Source of the DNA: Trileptium ribeirensis
Lineage: Eukaryota > Nematoda > Enoplea > Enoplida > Thoracostomopsidae
Direction: 5' to 3'
Length of the DNA stretch: 64,000 nucleotides
Assembly: GCA_030248225.1 (NCBI GenBank)
Contig: JASANE010011530.1
Location: 36,885-100,884 of the forward strand
Within the stretch, counting starts at the first letter, position 1, and each line of letters begins with the position of its first letter. The notes beneath the pieces are model-generated. The model was not told the DNA's origin. It ran no database searches and saw only the letters and a list, made by a program, of their open reading frames with translations. Positions 41,301-50,300 of this stretch are shown here, in pieces. The position numbers and the translations under genes are program-made.

Positions 41301-44300
41301 CCTCAGTTTTGACTTTTTTCGAAAACCTCAAAACAACAAATTAAGTCCGCACAACTCAACCCTCAACACGGGTTACAACCCCTTTTTCAATAATCTACTA
41401 TAAAAAAGGCTCAGATAAGAGCGCAGTACTGCCTTGTCGAGTTGCTTCTGCTGGAATAATGCTACACTCGAAATAATTATTATGTATTTAGTTCGTGTAA
41501 ACGGCGCACAAAATTAAAATCCTACAATTATTGACGTTTCAGTTTACATTATTATAGGTTCCCTACCGTGGTGCAGGCGTTTTAAAAAATATTATATACC
41601 AAAAAATATATAATATCACTCTACTCTTGGGACAGCTTAAACTGCAAATAAATACGCTAACAGCTTAAATGTGTAAGCTAAAAGAATGCGAATGGCTATA
41701 TATATAAGCACAGATAGGAAAGAAAAAACATATATGCGCGCAAAAGCGAAAATATTTTTAATCTCAGTGGGACATTACTCAAGTGCTTGAAACTCAAGAG
41801 TCCGTGACTGGTAAACGACGACTGTAGTTACTGCCCAAAACGTATTATTTATAATCCATTTATTTTCCTACTATTGTAGTAATAATAAGAGTGGAAGAAA
41901 TCACTTATTATAGTTCGAAGAATTACCCAATGCAACACCATTCGTTCTAAATCATATGGTTAATATTCTTTATAAATCAAAATGTGTACCAATTTTTTAT
42001 TCGTTCAGTGGCTCAGTCTAAAATTGGGGATCTTCTATCAAAACTATGATTATAGCCTCCAGAACTAAAGTCAGCTACGTGAAGTAAAAAAACAGTTATT
42101 GTAGATGAAAACAGGATTAATTTTCAGGCCGATCCCATTTGTTGAAAGCTGGAGCGGCCCGTTCGGCCCAACCATTTTCAAGATCTCGGATCCCACCGGT
42201 CCGTTTAAAATCTCGAGCATGGTCTAGCTGATTAGTTTGACGTCCTTGTGTCAAACATGTCACATTTGCTTAACCAAACCATCAAAATAATATCATTATG
42301 ATAAATAAGCATTGTTGCAGTGCAGTGAGAAGCTTAAATATGAGTCGTCAATTTCAACTTTTGGCATTGTCATTTTACATTTGGTACAAAATTCTCAAAC
42401 AATAAAAACACAACTGTGGCATGGAATGTTCGGTCTAGCCTAGGACCAAGCCCAGCATTAAATTTGTCAATTTAATAGATACAGTAATAGTTGTTGTGCC
42501 GTTGGCTCAGCTCGACGACGCGGTTCAGAAAATATACATTTCGGCCATATTTATGACAATTATTTATTTTTACTTGACCATTGATGTCAAAATGGAAATG
42601 ATGGCTTAGCGTAATTGAGGGTGGTGTCGTGTATGTTTTCACGTGCGTTGTTATTCGTGCGCTTTCGATAATCCTGGAAAAGCTAATCAACAGCTCATAG
42701 ATTAGCTTACTTGGTGGCAGGTGCAACTTTCAATCATAAAACCGGGTTCGACCTCAGCGCCTGCTTGAGTTTGTCAAGTAGGACATGATACACAAATTAA
42801 TTCATGCAACTCGGGTTAAACCTTTATCATCATGATAATTTCGGACTTTTTTATATCTAGAGTTACAGACAGAAATCAAAGCAAATCTTTGGCGAATAAC
42901 AATAAAATAGCTGTTAATTTTAAAGTTGAAAATAAAACGAATTGCTATAATATTATCCCGTTCGCCCAAAAACTAAAATTATCGCTACGATGCGTTATTG
43001 TATGACTAAACCAATGCCGACTCTAATAATCAATCAAGCTTGGATCTTAATCGCAATAAGCTAGCTATTGTGAGAAGCTTGGTACATGACACAGCAACTG
43101 GGATGAGAATGATCCTAGTGCAGATCCTCCTTCCTAGAATCTACCATCACAGCGCAAAATTTATCAATTTTGCAGATATGTACATTGTACACTGATAATA
43201 TTATCGTCGAGTCGCACTAAAGAGCTGAGTCAATAATTGGAAATTAGCTGAGTCAGTACGTAAAGGCTTAGTCTAAGCCTTATGTTGATGGTGGTAACTC
43301 AAAGGTGTGCGCGTGCAAAAAATTTGATCCCGAGGGTACCCGCGAAAATCGGATGCTTGTCCACCGCTATGCCCGTAACCGCGGGCTCAGAGAACTTTTT
43401 GGGGCCCACTAAGCCCGCAATTTGTAGACATTATACAGGGGCTTTAAAAGTTGTTTATAATTATGATTTCAAACCATTCTTCTGTATTTAGCATCGTAGC
43501 AGTTAATTCTTTGAAACTGTAATACGCCGTCCAGGTTAAACGATGAATAAACATACTCACTTTCGTCACCTACATACCTACCGTCCAACCAGACACTTTA
43601 AATAAAAAGTTTATAGGTTAAGCTTAAGGTTATTGTGAAATTCATCTTTGATATAGTACCGATTATACAAATGGTTTAGGTTTTCTGTGGGATACTGACT
43701 AACAAAGTATTTTAGATAGTGAATACTAAAAGAAATGAACCATACACTCTTTCAAACAGCACTCAGAGAAGGTACAATTTAGTCCTTTCGATGACAGCGC
43801 CCACTGCCCAGCAAAGCCATTGACGAAGTGGCCACTAAACATAATCGCTTAGTATATAGTTTCGACAGCGGGTGTTAAAAAAGAGCTTTCAAGTATTCTA
43901 AACATTGCTCCCAAAACAGGACCACCACGTCTTTTTATGGTTTTAACTATACGAAGCCACATAGTCATTTCGGCAACAGTGCTTATTATTGGGCATGTAG
44001 GATTGTGATCGTTCCAGGTACCCACTATCAGTGGGTATACCCGTTGCCTGCGGGCTTGACGTTTCTGCCGTAACCGGCCCGGCCATAACCATACAAGCGC
44101 ACAGCTCTGTGATAACCCCTTAATCCATGAAGCAATTCAGTTGTTTTGTCAATCGACTCGGCTCGTCAATATGGTTTGAATGAAATATAAAAGTTATATA
44201 TTTGATGTTTTTTGGTACAAGAAAAGTCTCAAAAAATTCTCATAAATATGGTGGATATTTTCTGAACAAATCGTCAAGCTGAGACGAATGGTATATATAT

Positions 44301-47300
44301 ACTAAAATTATCTGTGTACATATCTGCAAAACTGACAAACTTTGGGCTGGGAAGATAGATTCTAGGAAAGAGACTCTGCACTAAAACCATCGCCATCCCA
44401 GTCTCTGTGTCATGAACCGAAGCTTTCCACACTTGATAGCTTATGGCGATTACAATACAAACGTGATTGGTTATTGCGATTATAATCAGCACTGGCTTAG
44501 TCGCACAATAACGCATCATGCCGATAACTGGTTTGATTTTCTATTATAATCGCGAAAAATTAACAGCTGCTCCATTGTTATTCGCAAACGACTCGGGATT
44601 GATTTGCTATTATTTCTGTCCGTAACTCTTTAGACAATAAAAAGCCGGAAATGATCGTGACGAAAACGGTTTAGCTCCAGTTATATGAATTAGTTTGTGT
44701 TTCATGCTCTGCTTGACAAACTTAAGCCGGCGCTGGGGTCTAACCCGGGTTTACGTTTGAAATTGGCGCATGCGACTCATTAAGCCAACCTAGGAGCTTT
44801 TGCTCGGCTTCCTCAGGAGTCTCGCAATGCGAACGAATAGCAACACAAGTGCAAACATACACCACTCGACAAACTTAGCTAACACAATACAGTGTAGCTC
44901 CAGTTAGCACCGGTGGGCATGAAAGGGATAAATGAAAGCCAACGACACAGACCTGGTTCATAAATTTAGTATCAGCCCGGGAAATATAATAAAATACACG
45001 TTTAGCATTGCAGTCACGAACTGTCAAATTTATGCAAAATAATAGTATTCCCTGTGATAACTTGCTTCGCTTACCCACTAAGGATGTGGCCAATATCTTC
45101 CATTGTACTAATCCATCCATTGCAATAACAGTGAGATGATGTCAACAAAGAAAAAATTTCAAAACAATATTATACCGCGGTATAGACTCAATTTCTTTTA
45201 AGGCAAAATTCAATATAAAAAATTGTTTAAGAAATTACGTCTTACGTTCGGAAATGACCCAGCACTGTGTGGTACCAACGCGACTTAAATGGTATGGATT
45301 ACATACATATATATGTACAATGGGTAATTTCAGTAGGACGGCTTATATGTGCCGCGTGGAACGTACACTCGACGAAGCGAAACATTTGTCACCTATGACT
45401 TTTGTAAGGCTGGAATAAAGTATTATGGAATGAACATTCAAGTATGTTTACACTATGTGAATCTAAGTGAATACGTTATACCTAGGACGTGCTTCTTGAG
45501 AGATGGACAATATGCGACAGTCAACGGGCCTGATGTAAAATCTGCTTATATACATATATGTGGGACAAATCATCCGAGGCTACCAGAACTGTCTTAGTAC
45601 ACCAGAAAGTACTGTCGCGGCCAGAAATAAGTGCAATCAAAAACGACCGAAATCGCAATCGGTCGAAAATTCGTTTAATCGCAATCCATCTAAATATTTC
45701 GCTTATTCGAAAATAATCGGAATTTTACAATTTTTAAATTTATCAAATTGCGCGAAAATCGAACACTATCGATATCGATCGAAGTTTCGTTTAATCAAAG
45801 TCGATCGAAGTTTCGTTTAATCAAAGTCGATCGAAATTTCGATCAGTTATTTTGGACTTATTTCTGGCCATGACTGTACCTAGTAATACAGCATATTGAT
45901 CAGATTAAGCACTAATGACTGTATGCCCATTGGTCACTGGCAGCAACTTAGTGTTTTGTTTTCAGACTGGGGGTCGCAATATTTTGAGCCCGGAAAGAGC
46001 AAGTTCACCTATATCCAAGCTTTGCTTACAATCACAACACATTTCTGACAACCAACGCTTCTAAAATAGAGTGAGCTAGGAATCAGTAGTAGAGCAATAG
46101 TAGAAGAGCTTGGAATCAGTAAAAAATTCACTGTAAAGACATTTGTAAGATTTGTAGTCATGGTTTCTTTAGCTAATTTGACAAAGGCTCGCCGCACCTC
46201 TAGCTGACGGGTTTAGCTGTTGACCGTGATTGATCCTCCTCAACGTCACCAGCTCTGAGTGTCTCGTCCATGGATGACGATCTCGAACCCACCCACCGCC
46301 AGCGGAGCCAATGGCGGGGTATCGAGAGGGATCTGTCATGGTCAGCTACAGCGAGATCGTCAACAATGCCTTATCGTCGCTAATGCTCTAAGTGAAGTAA
46401 AGACATTTTACTATGAATTATCATCCTTGTTTTTGGACAATAATTAGGCCGCAATCAAACGATCATTTCACTGTATTACCATTTTAACTATAAGCACGTT
46501 ATCCAAGCAAAGCATGTTCCACTAAATTCGGAAAAATATGTAATTCTAGTAGTATCTCGCATGCAAGGGTGAAACCAAGCGAGCGTGCTTTGATTTGTTA
46601 GATTGTCATTTTGATAAACAGCAATTTTATTCTTCTCGACTTACTTTCAACCACACCATTTGTCGCTATGGCACTCATCGAGAAGCTCGTAAGAAAAGTC
46701 TGAAAATGTAAAATATTTTTACAATAATTCATTCTAAAGGACAGTGTTAAACGAGGATTTGAAAAAGGGAAATGAAGCTTTCTTTAAATTGGTAAAACAA
46801 CTTGTGCCGAAAGCCTTATTTAGTACAGTTATGGACGGAAATAAAAACAAATTTTTATCGAATCGTTCACGAAAAAAACATGAACAGTTCGCTATTATCA
46901 ATTGAACGGTTCTTAAACATTTTCCCCAAAGTTTTTGCGAAAAAATCTTTTTTCTGTCCGTAACTCGAAGTTGGACTCTATCTCCTATCAAAAAATATTG
47001 CAACACGATTTAATCTTTCTTTTAACTACAAAATGTGGCTGCCACAAACATCCCCAACTACCGTTGTAGGCATTGTAGTTCCCATGAAGCATGACATGAT
47101 TTCAACTAATGGGTCAGTATATCAACCCCGGAAAGCTGCTTTAAAGTTTTTATCACAACCACCAGGCTTTTTGTTTTCGTTTGTTGTCAGACTGTGTACT
47201 ACAAGATTCAGAGTCGTAGGGCAGACAAGCTGCAGTTATATTGCAAAACAATTCGTTAGCTCGATCGCTTTACTCATTCTGTCAAAAGAAAGTTCCTTAC

Positions 47301-50300
47301 GATAAATGTCTCGGTTCGTGCTATGGCATTTAAAATGAATAAAAATGCCAAACAATACGCAAGTTTACCAGCATTCATTAATACTAGTAACTCACAAGCG
47401 AGGGTGAAGAGCAGCGAACGTGGTTTCCTTTTTCGAAAATCCTTTACCGAAATCCATCCATACGAAGATGAGTTATGAATGAAGAAACCAGACAAAAAAT
47501 TTCACGATTTTCCCCTATCGCCCTCAGTCGAAACTCGTTACCTTCACTCGCACCGTTCCAACAAATGATATCTACACAAAATTAAACGAAAAGACGCAGC
47601 TTTCAACACTGGGCGAAACAGTAGTTTTAAACAAAATGGTAAACTTACACACAAACAACACAGAAAGACCATACAAAACGCCTGTATTACACCCATCGAG
47701 CCAACAATCCAATACAATCGAAGAAACATAATAATCCCGAAAATGTGCTGAATCGTCGGCAAGTACACGCCGAGGAGCGTACCAAGTTTGGCTCTCTGAA
47801 AACATTATATAAACAAAATGAGACTCATATAAAGCTTTCAATAAGATGGCTTTCAATATGGAATCATTGAACACTGTAAGCTGAGTCAAAACTTTAACAA
47901 CTCGTTTACAATATAATATATATCATTTATTAAGGGTGTATCCAAGCGTCGTCGAGAGAATCCGTCCGCCCCCAAGTACAACGTTGCCGCTAATATATAT
48001 ATAGCCGGAATGGAATATCATTCTTTCTGATACTCTGTAGGTAGCCCTAGACACTTAAAACGCTTATATGACTGCATGATTTATCAACTAACATTTCGTG
48101 TTGTTGTTACAGCGGTATTGCCGTCAGAGACCTACGATTGCTCTGTATGATGTCGTTCCAGGAGGATATTGGGTGCGTTAGGGTCTGCCAACGTATTACC
48201 TTTTTCCTAAATTGTAGTAAGTTAACACGGGGGGAAGCGTCAAAACAATTGTGTCAGGGAATAACCGGAACCGGAACCAGCAACCGGAACCGTCCATTTA
48301 AACCGGATCCGGAACTTGGTCTTCGAAATTTATATATATAGTAAAACAGATGAAGGAAGAAATCAAGGTATAGTGGATTTAAAATGCATTAAAAATAACT
48401 TTTACATTAAACTTAATGTATTGCGGTGGTATTATTGCCTTTATGAAACTTTAAAGAGACTGAGGAAGCTAATGTTTATTTATTGATCAAATATATCCAT
48501 TTTTAGACACCCAGAGCAAAAAATGCCTTCGACTATACACCATTGCGTATACTGCGTCAAATCGAATATGCTTACAAAGCTTGGAGCGTAGAATACACAC
48601 TTTCGCTGTCTCCAGTCGCCCCCCTTTACTACACATACGTTTGTTACATGTTCTTCTGTAGGAAACTTGAAATTATTGGTTTATATGATTCAAAGAGAAA
48701 ATAATAGATAGAAGGTAATTTTCTGATCAGTGGTCAGGGACACTGTTTAGGCTAGCGCCCGTAAGTTTTGGACAAACAGTGACCGTACGTTAGATGATAA
48801 TGATGATAACTTTCTAATCAGAATGCTATAAATGAGACACACTGTGATGCTGCTCGCACAGTTTCAATAAATACAGTTCTTTGCCAAGAAATCAGTTTCT
48901 AGCTGCGTTGCAGATAACGTTAGTTTACTTCAATTTAGACTGATTTACCAAGTTTACAAGCGTATTGGCGGGTTCTTGAAGCAATTTATGTTAGCCAAGC
49001 ATACCCTAAGTACTTCTGCGTAAGCCATACTCTGTTACCGAGTTGGACCGGTTTAATTGAAAGGTATCCCACAGACTTCTGGATGTGTAAAATAGCTGCA
49101 ACAAGGATCGACGTGGCTTTGATTTGTTAACAAACTCCTGTAGGTTATTATGAAAAATTCCAACTGAAATTATGTGCCCTACTTACGTTTCAAACGTCAA
49201 ATTGTTTAGTTAATCTTTTCTTTTGCTTGGTTGTATTGGAGCTTCATCATTGTATAATATATATTACATTGTTTGGATCACAGATGAAGCAAAAAACGTG
49301 GAAAATTTCAGACAAAGTTTTCAAACCGGAATTCCGGTTCCAGTATGGTTTTGCCCTTTGCCGGAACCGCAACCGGAACAAGATTTTCGCCGGAACCGGA
49401 ATTCCGGTTACTCCCTGAATTGTGTGTACGTTTTAAAGCACCCTGAATACAATGTTGTTGCCGTTGGAGAGCAATTGTTACGGCGCCGTATCCTTCCATG
49501 GGAGTATGTGGTGTTTTATAATCTGCGGACCTATTCTCACAGAACATTTTTTTGTTTTTATGACATATTATTGCGGGGTGCGAGCGTCAAAACATTATTA
49601 TATAGTCTTTCAAGCACACGGAATAGGATGGCACCGCAGTCAAGGAAATGTTGTTACTGTACAATGTCATTACACGGCTGTTGGTATTGTTTATTAGGGC
49701 AAAAGCATTTCCACACTTTAAATAGCACACAAAACACAAGTAAAATTAACATTTCAAGCTCCGAATGTTTCTTATGATCGGCAATGTTCGCACCGTTTCC
49801 ACTCGCTCGCGAGATACTACTACGACGATAAATAAAACAGAGTCTCCATTATTACTGCCGGGCTGTATTACAGAACCTTTCCCCCCTAGTTTCAGTACTG
49901 ATTTAGAAGAATTACAAACATTCTATGTGGTAGTTGGTACAATTAATGTCAGGACACGCGCTTACAGCACTGTGAAATAAATCACAAAATTGCTTAGGTA
50001 TGTTGCAATGCGATGCATTATTCAAGTTTGTCAAAGTTGTATATTGTCGGTAAGGCATAGCCTACGTTGCCTACGAGACTGAACTCGATCAATTTGATGA
50101 TATATACATCGCGGCAAATTGAAAGCACCAAACAACACTGTCACCAACATTTACAAACCGCTATTTTGTTTATTTAGGGTTAAGGTATATATATATGCGG
50201 AATGCATTTATATACAATATTTACATTTTACGAGGCAGTCTGTTGTGTTTAATTTCTGTTTTGCGTGGAGTAGGAAATCAATGATCAGTAGTGCACTTGT

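Noticed and set aside
48113..48341. Plus-strand exon after GTTGTTACAG
   Set aside because: The open frame runs into the left end of hAT copy C and the peptide has no recognisable features.
49223..49777. 184-codon plus-strand ORF
   Set aside because: Its first third is the right end of hAT copy C, the same text seen non-coding in copies A and B; the remainder is AT-rich flank.
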